From assembly GCA_963969345.1 (NCBI GenBank), contig OZ017768.1:5604718-5668717 (forward strand): 64,000 bases of DNA, read 5' to 3'. Within the stretch, counting starts at the first letter, position 1, and every line of letters begins with the position of its first letter. Below the pieces are notes generated by a model that saw nothing but the letters and a program-made list of their open reading frames with translations, did no database searches and was not told where the DNA came from. Of this stretch, positions 23,639-34,940 are shown piece by piece. This stretch comes from Turbatrix aceti. Taxonomy: Eukaryota > Nematoda > Chromadorea > Rhabditida > Panagrolaimidae. The position numbers were made by a program, and so were the translations under genes.

Positions 23639-25113
23639 CTAAGCTGGCGCAGCTTCGGATTTTGCAGTCCGGGAAGTTTTACGCTTTCCACTCTTCGCAG
23701 GCGCAGCGTGGGTTTTTTTGGAGTTTCGCGTGGACTTGGATTTTGTGGATTTGGACTTGGATTTGGAGCCTTTGGGTTTACTGGAGCCTCCGGAGCCCCC
23801 GGAGCCGCTAGATTCTTTGGAACCCCCAGATTTCTTGGAGCCAGTGAATTTCTTGGACCCGCCAGATTTCTTGGAGCCAGTAAATTCTTTGGAGCCAGTG
23901 GATTCTTTAGAACCGGTCCCGCTGGAGCCACTGGATTTCCGTTTCCCACTGCGACTGCTGGTCCTTGTACTACCTTCTTTCCTGCTCCGGCGACTGCTCC
24001 GACCCTCGTGACTGCTCCGACCCCCACGACTGCTCCGACTGTGACTCCGCCGGGGCCGACCTTTACGCTGGGGATTATCCTGGGCGAGAAGGGTGTTCCT
24101 GCGAGAGTTGTTGAGCGCTGGCTGCGGGGTCCGGGGTTGGGGTGAGGTGTTCTGCTCGTAGAAAGAATTCCGCAGCGACTCCCGGGTCACGCGATCATGC
24201 GACCGCGCCGACCGCGCCGAACGCTTCGAGGATTCCTGGGTCCTGCATTCTCGGAGAGATGACCGGGTTGAACTCTGAGTGGACCGAGCTGAGAGCTGGC
24301 GTAGGAATGGTGTTTGGGCGTTGCTATTGTCAGGCTTGTGGCGGCGGGTGGACACGTTTCTCTGCTGAAAATTTGAAAATTTCGTTTTGCATTTTTCAAT
24401 CGATGGAAAAAAAGACATACGCGTGAGTTTGATGCACACGGGGAAAATCCAGGATTATCGCCTTTTTCTGATATGCTTCGATTTCGATTCCAATTCTGAC
24501 GATCACTTTGGGTTTTCTGGAGTTTCTCTGAACTCGAAATTGAGCGCCCTGTAATTGACACGGTTCGAGCATTCGAATTTGAGCGAGTTTTGAGTTTTCG
24601 AGAATTTTCGAGTCAAGCAAGTAAAACTACGTCCAATTTTTCAAAATAAAGTTTTTTTCGTCCAATATGTTTGTTTTTCTTTTGTTTCTAAAAATTTTCT
24701 TATTGCAAAAAAAAAATTCAGTAGCAAACATTTTTTCACCAAAAATTTTTTTTTGGGAACGAAAAAATTTCGAGTGCTCGAAAACCCGACCATTCAATTT
24801 CGGCTCGTTCGAAAAACTCACCACTACCAGAATTTGACATATCGGAAAACGGTTGAGTGCTTGGTGGCCTCAGAATGCCATTTATGGGTACCCCAGGTGC
24901 GTTGGCTTCCCGGGATGATGTCTGGCTCGAAGGCTGTTGCTTGACGCCAGGTAGGTTGCTGCCATCTGGATTGACGGATTTCTCTTCTCTCTTGTCGATG
25001 CGACTTCCGATTTTTCGGATCCTCTGCACGAGGAGGTGGCGTCTTTGACACTGCGCAATGCTTGCCGCGAGCATCAGCAGAAAGACCACGATTCCTGCGA
25101 TTATCTGCAGCAT
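23639..25113 (-). CDS. Single-pass membrane protein with Ser/Lys/Gly-rich repeats
   Basis: Family not recognised. Three exons agree in phase, 24822-25113, 24421-24548 and 23639-24364, giving 381 residues from the ATG at 25113. Residues 1-22 (MLQIIAGIVVFLLMLAASIA) form a signal-anchor or signal peptide, followed by a basic stretch (RRHLLVQRIRKIGSRIDKR). The rest is low-complexity: Ser/Arg-rich, then about nine short units such as GSKKSGGSKKFTGSKKSGG and a highly basic tail. The frame is open upstream to an acceptor at about 25192 (KQQFRRRHTRRT precedes Met 25113), so an extra N-terminal exon is possible. With an extracellular N-terminus short and a charged tail, an intracellular scaffold or a secreted matrix-like protein both remain possible. 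Confidence 0.55.
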
Positions 25114-25395
25114 CGTTCGGCGTGTGTGTCGTCTCCTGAACTGCTGCTTCGTCAACTGAAGCTGATCTTTTCGATTCGCAGCAGCACTGCAAAAAATTTA
25201 CGCACGCAAATTCTCTTCTTTCCCAAAAAAAATTGAAAGAATGAATAAATGATTTTATTTTCATTTTTTTTCGGGGGGAAAAAAATAATCAACACGTAAT
25301 AATATTTAGATTAGTTACAAACAAAATCAGCTCAATTACAGGTTATCACACAAGTTTTGTTCATTCGTTCGTACATACTAAAAAGGCACAGGTGG

Positions 25396-28300
25396 TCACC
25401 TGTTATTTGGGCAGTCGGCAGTGTCGTGGATGAATTCCTCACAAAAGTCACAGTAGGCCCGGGCCGGTCGAGAAACCCCGAATCCGTTGACTTCTTCGAT
25501 CGCAGGATTCGTGTCGGGAACCGGCGCTTTGCCGAGGACGAGATCGTTGAGGTACTGAATGCGACGGTCGCGTTCGTCGACCTTCTCGACGAACTGAGCG
25601 ATCATGGAGTTGAGAAAGTCGATGTGCGCGTCGAGATCGGTCATGGAACCTTCGGCATCCTGAAAAGACTGTTGTATGAACGGTACAGGAGGTTGTGGGG
25701 TCAGTAAACGAAAAAAAGCTGTGAAACCGAAGAAAACAGCAGACCACCACAAAGCACAAAGAAAGTTAACACCCAAACGACAAAGAGGTCGATCGACGAG
25801 GGATACGGTAGAATTTGTTTTTTTGACCGAAAAAATGGTTCAGAGTATAAAAAAAAACTGTTTTTGACCAAAAAAAGTGTTGAAATATAAAAACTGCTGT
25901 TTTTTGTCCGAAAAAATGTTAAAAAAATAAAAAATGCTGTTTTTGACAAAAAAAAATTTTCAGAAGTATAAAAAAACCATTTTTTACCGAAAGAAATGTT
26001 AAAAATATAAAACAGCCATTTCTGCCCCGTTAAGTTCCAAAAAAACATCCGAAAAAAATCCACCTCCGCCAAAGACCCCACTGTCGCCCGAGCAAAGCAC
26101 CCCGAAACTCACCATGGACGACTTATTAGCGAAACTAACTTTATGCAGCTGGGAGAAGACCTGAAGCTTTTCATCGGCCAGGTGCTTCTCCCGCTCGATG
26201 AGGGACACAGCGTCGAGGGCGCGTCTCAGCTGTTCGTTTGCGTCGTTGAGTTCCTGAACCCTCTTTGACTCGCGTTTGTTTGCAGCTTCGAGTTCCTTTT
26301 TAATGATCTCCGCGTAGGTTTGGAGTTGTGAGTATCGTTCTTCGCTGATTCCCCCTGCTGTGGCCGTGGCTGAGGGTCCAGAGCTCTGAAGCGCGGCTAC
26401 TTGGCTTTCCAGAGAAGCTTTTTGGGCCGCCGCAGAATCGAGTTGGACTTTGGTAGCGGCGAGTTGGTCTTTCAGGCCGGCGGCTTCGCTTGAAATTGCC
26501 TGAAGCTTGGTTATCTCGGCTTGGAGAGCTTCTTTCTCGCTTGTAGCAGCCGCCAGTTGAATTCTGGCTTGGTTCAGCTCTTCTTGGTGTTTGGCAGCGG
26601 CTTCAACAGCGGATTTCTCAGCGTCCAGGCTGGCGACGAGTTTTTGCTTCGCGTCGACATCTTTTTCAGCGCCTGATTGAAGTTTTTCGATTTCAGCTCT
26701 GAGCGAGAGGATTTCCGCGGATTTGGCCTCATCGAGGACCGTCAGCTTGCGTTCTGCTTCGGCGAGAGTGCCAGTAAGCTCTGTGATCTGTTTCTGCTTC
26801 GCGTCGTCGTCGGAATTGGAGGACAAAAGCTGCTGTTCGATCGCAGCTTTCTGAGCGGTCAGCGCTTCGATCGTCGCGGTCTTTTCGCTTTCAGCCGCTT
26901 TCGCAGCAGTTAATTCGGCTTCCAGCTTCGCCCTGGCTTCGTCATTCGTTTTGGCAGCGATTTCCAAAGCAGCGTTTTGATCCTTGACTTCCAGCAACTC
27001 GGCAATCTTCTCAGAAAGCGTGCTTTCCAACTGGGCCCGAAGTTCGGCAATTTCAGCATCGCCGGCTGAAATTTTTTGTTCGCTGTCGGATTTTTCAGCT
27101 TCCAAAGCCGCTGTTTTGCCCTTCAAATCGACCAGAGCGGCGTTTAGCGCGGCAATTTGCTGCTCCTTGGCATCTTCCGAATTTCCAACGGATTGAAGCT
27201 GCTGTTCCAGGGCGGATTTTTCAGCGTTCAGCGTCGCAATGAGGGTTGTTTTCTCTGCATCGGCGATTTTCAAATTGACAAGAGCGGTTTCGGTTTCAGC
27301 GAGAACGATCAATTGTTTTTCAAACTCAGCGTTCGCCTTCTGCGCGTCTGCGAGTTCGACAGTCAGCGTTGACTTGTCTCCGACGGCCTTGCGCACCTCT
27401 TCTTCGAGAACCTCAATCACTGATTTGAGATTTCCGACTTCGTTTTGGCGTTCTGCGAGTTCGGATTGCAGGCTGGTAACATTTTGGGATTTTTCAGCCG
27501 TTTCAGCTTGCAGAGCAGAGCTGGAAGCTTCGATCGCAGCAAGTTTGGTCTCAAGATCGCTGATTTTCGCAGTCTGACTCGCAGATGTCGTTTCGAGATC
27601 CAGTTTGGTCTTTTCGATGGAAGAAAGTTGATTTTTGGATTCAGCGAGGGCGTTGCTGAGATCCGCGATCTGCTGTTCTTTTGCGTCGCCGGAAGAGCCC
27701 AGAGACTGAAGTTGCTGCTCAAGTGCTGTTTTCTGGGCCGTCAGCTGCTCGATAGCAGCCGTCTTTTCAGCTTCCAGTGCCTTCAAAGTCGCTGCGTCGA
27801 CTTCCAACTGTGCCAGAAGGCCGTCCTTGGCCTTGATAGACTCCGTGAGCTCCGATTTTGCCTTCTGCGCGTTTTCGAGTTCAACAACCTGAGCCTGTCG
27901 TTCGTCGGCTGATTTTTCCAGGTCGGCTTTCAGAGTTTCCGTTGCTAGGATCAGTTTTGCGTTTTCAGCGGCAAAGTTGTCCTTGATTTGCTCGATTGAA
28001 GTCGCCTTTGTCTGGAGTTCGGAAATCTGGGTAGTTTGGGTCGATAACTTTTCTTCCAACTCGATTTTTGCCTGCTCGGTTGCAGCTAGTTGGTTTTTCG
28101 ATTCGGCTAGAGCGTTGCTGAGGTCCACGATCTGGCCGTCTTTGGCGTCACCCGACGAGCCTAAAGACTGAAGTTGTTGCTCGAGGGCGGATTTTTCTGT
28201 CGTCACAGCATGCAGGGCAGCCGCCTTTTCTGTTTCTACAGTTTTCACAGCGGTCAAATCAGCTTCAACCTTGGCCAGCAGTTCATCCTTTGCCTTGATA

Positions 28301-31300
28301 GAATTTTCCAGCTCGATTTTCGTTTTTTTCGTCTTCTCAAGTTCAGAAAGGTGACTTTGGTTCTCAGCAGTCGTCTTTTCCAGGTTGGCAGCCAACTGCA
28401 CGCCTTGTTCCGCCAATTTTGAATTTTCATCCGCCAAATTGTTCTTCGCCTCCTCATTTGAAGCCGCCTGAGCCTGAATTTCAGCAATCTGAGCAGCCTG
28501 AGTCGAGACAACAGATTCCAGCTCGACTTTTGCTTTCTCGATTAAAGCCAGTTGATTTTTGGATTCAGCAAGAGCGTTGCTGATGTCCGCGATCTGCTGC
28601 TCTTTCGCGTCGCCCGACGAGCCCAGAGACTGAAGTTGTTGCTCGAGCGCTGTTTTTTGAGCGATCAGCGTTTCGAGTGCCGCGGCCTTGTCCGCTTCAG
28701 AAGCCTTCAAGGCGGTCAGCTCAGCTGCAGAATTCGCCAGAAGTTCGTCCTTCTCCTTGATCGCGCCTTCGAGATTTTCTTTCGTCTGCTTCGCGACTTC
28801 GAGTTCAGTGGAAATCTTCTCCAGTCCTGTCTCGAGCGTCAGGGCTTCGTTTTTCAATTCATCGAGCTTTGCCTGGAGTCCTGCTTCTGCTTCTCGTCGT
28901 TGATTCAATTCCTCGGAAAGTTTGGAGTTCTCAGCCGCGAGATTTTCTTTTTCCGCCTCGAGAGCCGTGATTTTGGTCGTCAAATCGGAAATTTGAGCAA
29001 CTTGGCCAGAAGAAGCGGATTCTAGCTCGGTTTTCGCGCTTTGGACTGCCAGAAGTTCATTTTTGGCTTCAATTAACGAATTTTTGAGATCCGCAATTTC
29101 GGTGTCTTTCGCGTCACCGGATGAGCCCAGGGACTGGAGTTGCTGTTCGAGAGCGGCTTTTTCTGAGGTCAAAACATCCAAGGCGGTTGATTTTTCGGCT
29201 TCTGAGACTTTGATGGCCGCCAGATCGGCTTCGGTTTTCGTCAGGAGTTCTTCCTTGGCTTTTATCGAGTCTTCAAGCGTCGAATTGGATTTCTTGGCGT
29301 TTTCTAGTTCGCTCAGACGGGTTTGGCTTTCCGCAATCGACTTTTCCAGTCCAGCCTGCAGAGATTCAGCTGTCTTTTGGGATTCCAAAAGTTGAGTCCG
29401 CAAATTTTCATCCGACGATTTCAACTCGACGATTTCCTTGGATAGATTCGCGTTCTCAGCAGACAGAGAAATTCGTGCTTCTTCGCCGGACGCGATTTTG
29501 GCCGCCAGCTCAGCAGCCTGACTTTCCAATTTCGCCTCCAGGTCAGCCCTGGTTTTCTCGACACCAGAAAATTGATTTTTGAGTTCAGCCAGTGCGTTGC
29601 TGAGCTCCGCAATCTGGCCATCTTTGGCATCACCGGTCGAGTCCAGCGACTGAAGTTGCTGTTCCAGTGCGATTTTCTGGGCAGTAAGCGAATCCATGGC
29701 AGCGGCCTTCTCGGCGACTGAATCCCTGCTGGCGGCCAAATCAGCCTCAAGCTTGGCTAAAAAATCATCCTTCACTTTGGCGGAGTCTTCGAGGCCGACG
29801 TTAGCTTTCTTAACTGCGTCCAGCTCGGTAAAATAAGCTTGCCTTTCGCCGGATGTCTTTTCGAGGTCGGCTTTGAGCGAGTCAACGGTTTTCTGAAGCT
29901 CGGCGAAACTCGATTTGAGCGTTGCTTCGGAGCCTTGGAGATTCTGCAGTTCTTGGTTCAATTTGGCGTTTTCGGCGGAAAGTGCCTCGATTTTCGCTGA
30001 TTTGGCCTGAAGATCGGATATCTGGGCAGCCTGGGTGACGGCTGCAGCTTCGAGGTCCGCTTTGGCACTTTGGATAGAGGAAAGCTGATTTTTGGCATCG
30101 GCGAGCGCGCTGCTGAGATCGGCAATCTGCTGGTCCTTGGAGTCGCCGGAAGAGCCCAGAGCATGCAGCATTTGTTCAACCGCAGCTTTCTCTGCTTTGA
30201 CGCGTTCCAGCTCCTCGCCAGCATCTTTGGCAGCCGACGTCTGGGTTTTGAGGTCGTCGACAGTCTTCTGCAGCTCGTCAACTTGGGCGGCGAGAACATC
30301 CTTTTCGGCTTCGACGAAAGTGACGGCTTCTTCTTTTTCAGCGAGGGCCGCTTTGGCTTCGGCAGCGGCTTTTTCGGCAGCCGACAGCTGGATTTTGATG
30401 GTTTTGAGCTGAGCGTTGAGGTGAGCAGAAAGCGTGATGGCAGCGTCTGACTCGGATTCGACGCTGATCCTGGAAGTGTCCTGCTCGGTATTTGCCTCGG
30501 GAATGCAATGAAGCTCCGCGAGTTGGGCTTCTCTCTCGGCTGCTTCGAACTCCATTGCCAATTTCTGGGTATTGGCATTTCTGACAACTTCATCGAGATT
30601 GGATTTCTGCCTTTCAATCGAGCACAGCTGATCGGTGAGTTGTTTGACCTTCTGCTCGAGCGATTTTGTGTACGCCTGAAAAACCACGTATATGAATAGA
30701 AAAGTCCGCCAGAAAAAGATCGCCAATGAAAAGAAAGAAAAACCCACATTTCGGTCGACCGCAGCAACGTCCGCGGTCTTCGCCGGCGGTGCAATTCGTG
30801 AGATACGGGATATCATTGATCCCGCTGCAGAGCCACTGACACTGCCTTGCTCAAATCGCAGGCGAGAAGCCTTGTTGTCACGCACGGGCACCTGCTTGGC
30901 CGCCGGAATCACGGCAACCTGGTCTGCTGGCACGAAAAGGCCGTGATTTGGCTCGCATTTGAAATATTCCTTCTCCTATAAAATGAAAAAAAATACAAAT
31001 CAATGCATTGATTCATTGCTAATGTCGACCACGCAACCACACAAAAAGCACAACAAAACGTAAACAAAAGAAAAACTCACCTGGACGGTTCCGTCGTTTT
31101 TGCCGACGGGTTCGTCGAGTTCGACTCCGACGTAGATTTTATCATCTGTCGTGAAGTGGACGGGTCCGATAAACCGGACAATGCCTCGTCGGTTCCTGGT
31201 GAGCACCGTGTCACCGATCTGCGGCCGCCTGCAAAAAAACAACAAATTTCAATCAGATCATCTAGTACAACTAAATTTTAACCATAAATACCAAAAAACT

Positions 31301-31320
31301 TGCCTGTGAGCATTATTCAT
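25396..31320 (-). CDS. clip-1: CLIP-170-like CAP-Gly microtubule plus-end protein
   Basis: Binds microtubule plus ends and links them to cargo or cortex. Exons 31304-31320, 31081-31228, 30748-30975, 26113-30675 and 25396-25659 agree in phase, coding for 1739 residues. There is one CAP-Gly domain near the N-terminus (GDTVLTRNRRGIVRFIG, ending VGKNDGTV then EYFKCEPNHGLFV) with the tubulin/EB-binding GKNDG intact; vertebrate CLIP-170 has two. A Ser-rich linker follows, then about 1500 residues of coiled coil in one 4.6-kb exon with eight internal repeats. The end has DAHIDFLNSMIAQFVEKVDE and a CCHC zinc knuckle, C-x2-C-x4-H-x4-C (YCDFCEEFIHDTADC), the site that binds p150Glued/LIS1 in vertebrates. 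The first intron begins AG|GCAAGT, a GC-AG intron. Confidence 0.9.
25825..26035 (-). repeat. Degenerate tandem repeat in last CLIP intron
   Basis: About five units of 40-45 bases, each with TTTTTGAC/TTTTTGTCC, AAAAAATGTTAAAA and ATAAAAACTGCTG variants, within the 453-nt intron 25660-26112. Confidence 0.6.
26790..30210 (-). repeat. Eight coding repeats in the CLIP coiled coil
   Basis: The protein block LEQQLQSLGSSGDAKEQQIA, followed by LSNALAESKNQL, recurs eight times with drift (VEQMLHALGSSGDSKDQQIA first, IEQQLLSSNSDDDAKQKQIT last). Start-to-start spacing on the DNA is about 460-520 bases for the first seven and about 370 for the last. Confidence 0.9.
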
Positions 31321-31610
31321 GATTCGTGAACCGTAAAAAGATACAAAATGACTGCGGATACGACGAGAACGGCGACTATCACGCGATAAAACAACAAATA
31401 AATCTTGACAAAGCAAACGTAAATTTTCTGCGCAGGAGTCGCCAATTATTAGTTTTATAATCCCGCGACGAAGCAAACAACGAACGTAAGCCGTTGCTAC
31501 TGTGCTACTGTTTTTTCTCCGTAAAAATGTTACGTTTCTGTTATTTTCAATTGTTTTTTTGAGGTTCTATTTATTTCTGACTAAATAACAAAACTGCAAA
31601 TGCAACAATC

Positions 31611-32444
31611 CTATTCCAAGAGCTTGACCTGCGACATGACCTGTCCAATGCGGTCTGGGTCGAGGGGCTGATCCCATTTCCCGTTTCGTTTGAAGTCTGA
31701 CCCGATAATCAGGGCGTCTGCGTCGGAGAAATCGAACACATTTGCCGCAGTCACACCGCTGCCCACCAAAACCGGGAGCTTGCAGCCTGCTTTGGCGGCT
31801 TGGAGGTCGGCAACACTCGCTGCGTGACCCGTCGCGGAGCCGGTCACGATGACGCCTTCAGCGCCGAAGAACTCCGCCGCAGCTGCGGTTTCTCCGAGAG
31901 AAACGTCAGCAGTGATAGAATGCGCCGCGTGCTTTTTTTTGACGTCTGTGATGACAGCGACAGCATCGGCACCAATTTTTCGTCTGTACCTCAGCAGAGG
32001 GCCGGCACAGGCATTGATGATGCCTTCGTCCGCGACGTGGCTGAAGACAAAGGCCTCCGCCCGGATGAAGTCGAGACCCGCGACGTGCGCTACAGCCAGT
32101 GCCTGAGCGTTCGCGGCGGCCAGGATCTGGATGCCGATGAGGGCGGGTTCCACGCGGCCTTTTGTGAACGTTCGCTTGGCTGCAAGCGAGCAGGCGACCA
32201 TAGACGCGACGATCTCTGGCCCGACGGCGTCCGGAAGACAATACGGCAGGTCATGCATGTTTTCCAGGATTATGCCATCCACATTGGAGGACCTGAGAGT
32301 GGCGGCTTCGAATCTGACGTGCTCAACGATTCTGTCGATAGACAAGGCCGATTTTGGGGTCCCCGGGAGTGCGGGGACGTGGATCATGCCAAAGACCAGC
32401 GGCCTTTTCGACGCCCTCAGCAGGCTTGTAAATCTGGATGCCAT
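31611..32444 (-). CDS. BtpA-family TIM-barrel protein
   Basis: Intronless ORF of 277 residues from the ATG at 32444. The BtpA family takes its name from a cyanobacterial factor needed for photosystem I; animal members exist, including one in Caenorhabditis, with no established role. Family features: FGMIHVPALPGTP at the start, DGIILENMHDLPY, GIQILAAANAQALAVAHVAG with FIRAEAFV, and a phosphate-binding-like end VLVGSGVTAANVFDFSDADA, LIIGSDFKRNGKWDQPLDP. These fit a complete (beta/alpha)8 barrel without truncation. Lies 290 bases before the CLIP start and 510 after V-ATPase C on the same strand. A TTTATT at 31569 gives its poly(A) signal. Confidence 0.9.
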   Translation of the reverse strand: MASRFTSLLRASKRPLVFGMIHVPALPGTPKSALSIDRIVEHVRFEAATLRSSNVDGIILENMHDLPYCLPDAVGPEIVASMVACSLAAKRTFTKGRVEPALIGIQILAAANAQALAVAHVAGLDFIRAEAFVFSHVADEGIINACAGPLLRYRRKIGADAVAVITDVKKKHAAHSITADVSLGETAAAAEFFGAEGVIVTGSATGHAASVADLQAAKAGCKLPVLVGSGVTAANVFDFSDADALIIGSDFKRNGKWDQPLDPDRIGQVMSQVKLLE

Positions 32445-32953
32445 AAACAAGCTGTAAGGACATCATTTATGAAATTTTGCCAAAAAGTTGCTTTTACTAT
32501 GAAATTTTTTTTCCGTAAATTTCACCTGCTTGAGATATGAACTGGCGGAGTTACGATTGTCTGCCAAAAATCAACAAATATGGCAAAAAAAACGATTTTA
32601 GGCAATCGTAACTCCCCCAGTCATTCCCTAGACAGCTGAATTTTAAGGTAAAAACATTTTTTTCCATAGTAAAAGCTACTTTTTGGCAAAATTTCATAAA
32701 AACCTTCCAAAATGTCATTTGTGAGATAATTTTGTTGGCAAGAACCCCCAGGTGACCACGTGAACATAAATTTATGCAAATGCGTTCCGTATGGAACAGA
32801 TTTGATTTGTTTATTGATATAAGAGCCAGGCATAAACAGGTTTTATCTCTCTATAAAATAAATTCCAAATAATTCCTTTCGTCATGTCGAACGGCAAGTG
32901 AATGATTAGTATTCGTGCAAAAAAAAAGCGTTGTGATACGGTGTACTTCGCGT
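32445..32953. other. Spacer between V-ATPase C and BtpA genes
   Basis: Half of these 509 bases are the foldback element. TTTATT at about 32809 is a likely poly(A) signal for the V-ATPase gene. Nothing else seen. Confidence 0.5.
32455..32720. repeat. Foldback element, TTTTGCCAAAAAGT family, short copy
   Basis: Left arm TATGAAATTTTGCCAAAAAG and TGCTTTTACTATGAAA; right arm CATAGTAAAAGCTACTTTTT and GGCAAAATTTCATAA are its inverted copy. Inner arms pair GAGTTACGATTGTCTGCC with GGCAATCGTAACTCC. The arms are about 120 bases each with a small loop near 32575-32590. Confidence 0.8.
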
Positions 32954-34108
32954 TCAGCGGTGCTGGTCGACAAAGTTGGTAGGGAACTTGAAGAAGACGT
33001 ACGGGTAGTACTCACCGACGCCCAGCGAAGCAAGGGTCGTGTCGTCGAACGCGTCGATGGGGGCCGAAGCGCTGCCATCAAGGTGGAGGTAGAGTTTGTT
33101 GAGCTCAGTTCTCAGCTTTTTGACAGCGCTCTTCTTCGGTTCCATGATGACGGCCTGGAAGTTGACCGGGAGCCCGTAGCGCAGGACGGATTCCACAAAA
33201 GCCCGGAGGGCTTTGATATGGACAAAAGCGCTGAAGATCTCGCCAAAGTTTACTTTGAGCCAGCGAACGAGTTGCGCGTACTGCTTTTGGCGTTCGTGGA
33301 GAAGTTTGTCGCGCTGGGTTTTACCCGCCTTCAGGGATGCTTCGTCGTAGACAAAATCCCGGACAATAATTTTGTTCTCCCGGCAGTTGGCTCGGTACTC
33401 GTCTATCACCTTTCTGAACAGCGTCACGAGGTAGAGAGCGTGTTCGCCGTCTTCGGTGACCTTACGCGCGGATTGTGGGACGACCATGTCGGCAAAGGTC
33501 GTGTACTTCTGCTCCCACTCCCGGATCTGCATGCGGGGCACGACGACGACCACGGTCTGTAGATATTCCGAGTTTTCGACAAAATCATCGGCTTTGAAGA
33601 GCTCGGAGATGTCTTTCGTGACGAGAGAGCCCGTGGCCTTTCTTTCAATCGAAGCAATCGTATTTTTGAGGTTATTGTAGTGCGCCGCCTTCGCTTTGAA
33701 ATCATTGTCGATCTGAGTGACCTGACGACCGATTCCCTCTGCGAGGACCTTGAGCGAGTTCTTCAGCGGATATTTTGCGCTGTCCCAGGTGAATTTCGTC
33801 AGGTAGGCGTACATGTTGCGGTTGCCGACGAGCAAGTTCTCCTCGAGAGTCGATCGTTCTTCGACGACTTCCAAAAAGTACTGCACGAGTTTGCGGGTCG
33901 TCGCCTCAGCCGCGACATCGAGTTTAGCGAGGTCATCGGAGAGCCCGACAAGTTGGTCGAGTGTGCCTACCTTCAAATCCGGGATGCTGAATTTGTGATT
34001 CAGCGATACACCTGAAGTGGCCGCGTTCAGTTTATCAAACGCGTCCTGTGGTGTTTTGTCGCCCGGGACGGTGATCAGCCAGAGTTCTGGCGCCTGGGTG
34101 ATGCTCAT
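32954..34108 (-). CDS. vha-11: V-type proton ATPase subunit C
   Basis: Peripheral-stalk subunit of the V1 sector that reversibly couples V1 to Vo of the proton pump acidifying organelles and, in nematodes, the excretory canal. Single exon, 384 residues (human ATP6V1C1 382). Start at 34108, MSITQAPELWLITVPGDKT, is the conserved N-terminus. Other colinear blocks are KFTWDSAKYPLKNSL, YNNLKNTIASIERKATGSL, TVVVVVPRMQIREWEQKYTT, MVVPQSARKVTEDGEHALYL, FVYDEASLKAGK, WLKVNFGEIFSAFVHIKALR and RYGLPVNFQAVIMEPKK, with the C-terminal YYPYVFFKFP. No intron and no internal break. Confidence 0.96.
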   Translation of the reverse strand: MSITQAPELWLITVPGDKTPQDAFDKLNAATSGVSLNHKFSIPDLKVGTLDQLVGLSDDLAKLDVAAEATTRKLVQYFLEVVEERSTLEENLLVGNRNMYAYLTKFTWDSAKYPLKNSLKVLAEGIGRQVTQIDNDFKAKAAHYNNLKNTIASIERKATGSLVTKDISELFKADDFVENSEYLQTVVVVVPRMQIREWEQKYTTFADMVVPQSARKVTEDGEHALYLVTLFRKVIDEYRANCRENKIIVRDFVYDEASLKAGKTQRDKLLHERQKQYAQLVRWLKVNFGEIFSAFVHIKALRAFVESVLRYGLPVNFQAVIMEPKKSAVKKLRTELNKLYLHLDGSASAPIDAFDDTTLASLGVGEYYPYVFFKFPTNFVDQHR

Positions 34109-34329
34109 GGTCTTTTTCCTGAAAAAAACAAATATGGATTCATAAAAAACATCCCGGGAACAAAAAAAACAGGTAATAGCCGTGGAAAACACCCGATTTG
34201 TCATACAACATCATCCGCGCGAATTTTTTTATACCCGAGCACGAAAAACGAATACGAAAATGTAGAGAACAAAGATCAATGTGCACTGCTGCGCGAATGG
34301 ATGGATTCCGTCGGTTGCGCAGTCAGTCG

Positions 34330-34940
34330 TCAGTCATCATCGCTCTCGGACGCGCTCTGGTAATTTTCGTTAGCAGCAAAATCCTTGGCAGCTCTCTTCT
34401 CCATGAGGGGATTGTAGACGTCTTTCTTGGTGCCAACGCATTCGACGGTGGACATGAAGATGACAGCATGCCGATTGCGCTGGCATACAAAACTGCACAT
34501 GCGCGAACCGCATTTTCGGCAGGACGGAAAGCAGCCCTCGCAGGTCACCCTCAGGCAGTCACAGAGCGCGGTGGGAGTCACCTCGGCCTTTTCTACGTAA
34601 TTCACGAGATAACCCCGGTAATCGTGGTGCGGAAAATCCGAGCCATTTGGCTGAACCGTGGTTCGACGACGTGGCGGCAGGTAATCGGTCGTCTGGTTAA
34701 AGTCTGCGAACTTTCGACCCGGATTTTTGAACATGAGATTCTGGAGTTTGTTCACCGAGGCTGGAATCCCACTGAACACAGAAACCTGCGCGGCAGATAC
34801 AGGTGCATGCACCACTCTTCCCCTGGAATATAAAAATTATGCAATCCAAACAAAACAGTCAATAAAACGAACCCGGAAGACTTTTTAGCCTTCGGCAAAG
34901 ATGTCTTGGACGTGCTCGGTGGCGCGTCCATCTCAGCCAT
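34330..34940 (-). CDS. ARL14EP-like (ARF7EP domain) protein
   Basis: Homologue of ARL14 effector protein, which in mammals links the small GTPase ARL14 to myosin 1E. Exons 34873-34940 and 34330-34822, phase 2, make 186 residues. The C-terminal ARF7EP domain is a Cys-rich module, here CDCLRVTCEGCFPSC, RKCGSRMCSFVCQRNRH; the N-terminal part has a NPGRKFADF block. The protein ends in an acidic SASESDDD. The start at 34940 (MAEMDAPPSTSKTS) is the first ATG in frame downstream of the divergent promoter. It lies 221 bases upstream of V-ATPase C on the same strand. Confidence 0.8.
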
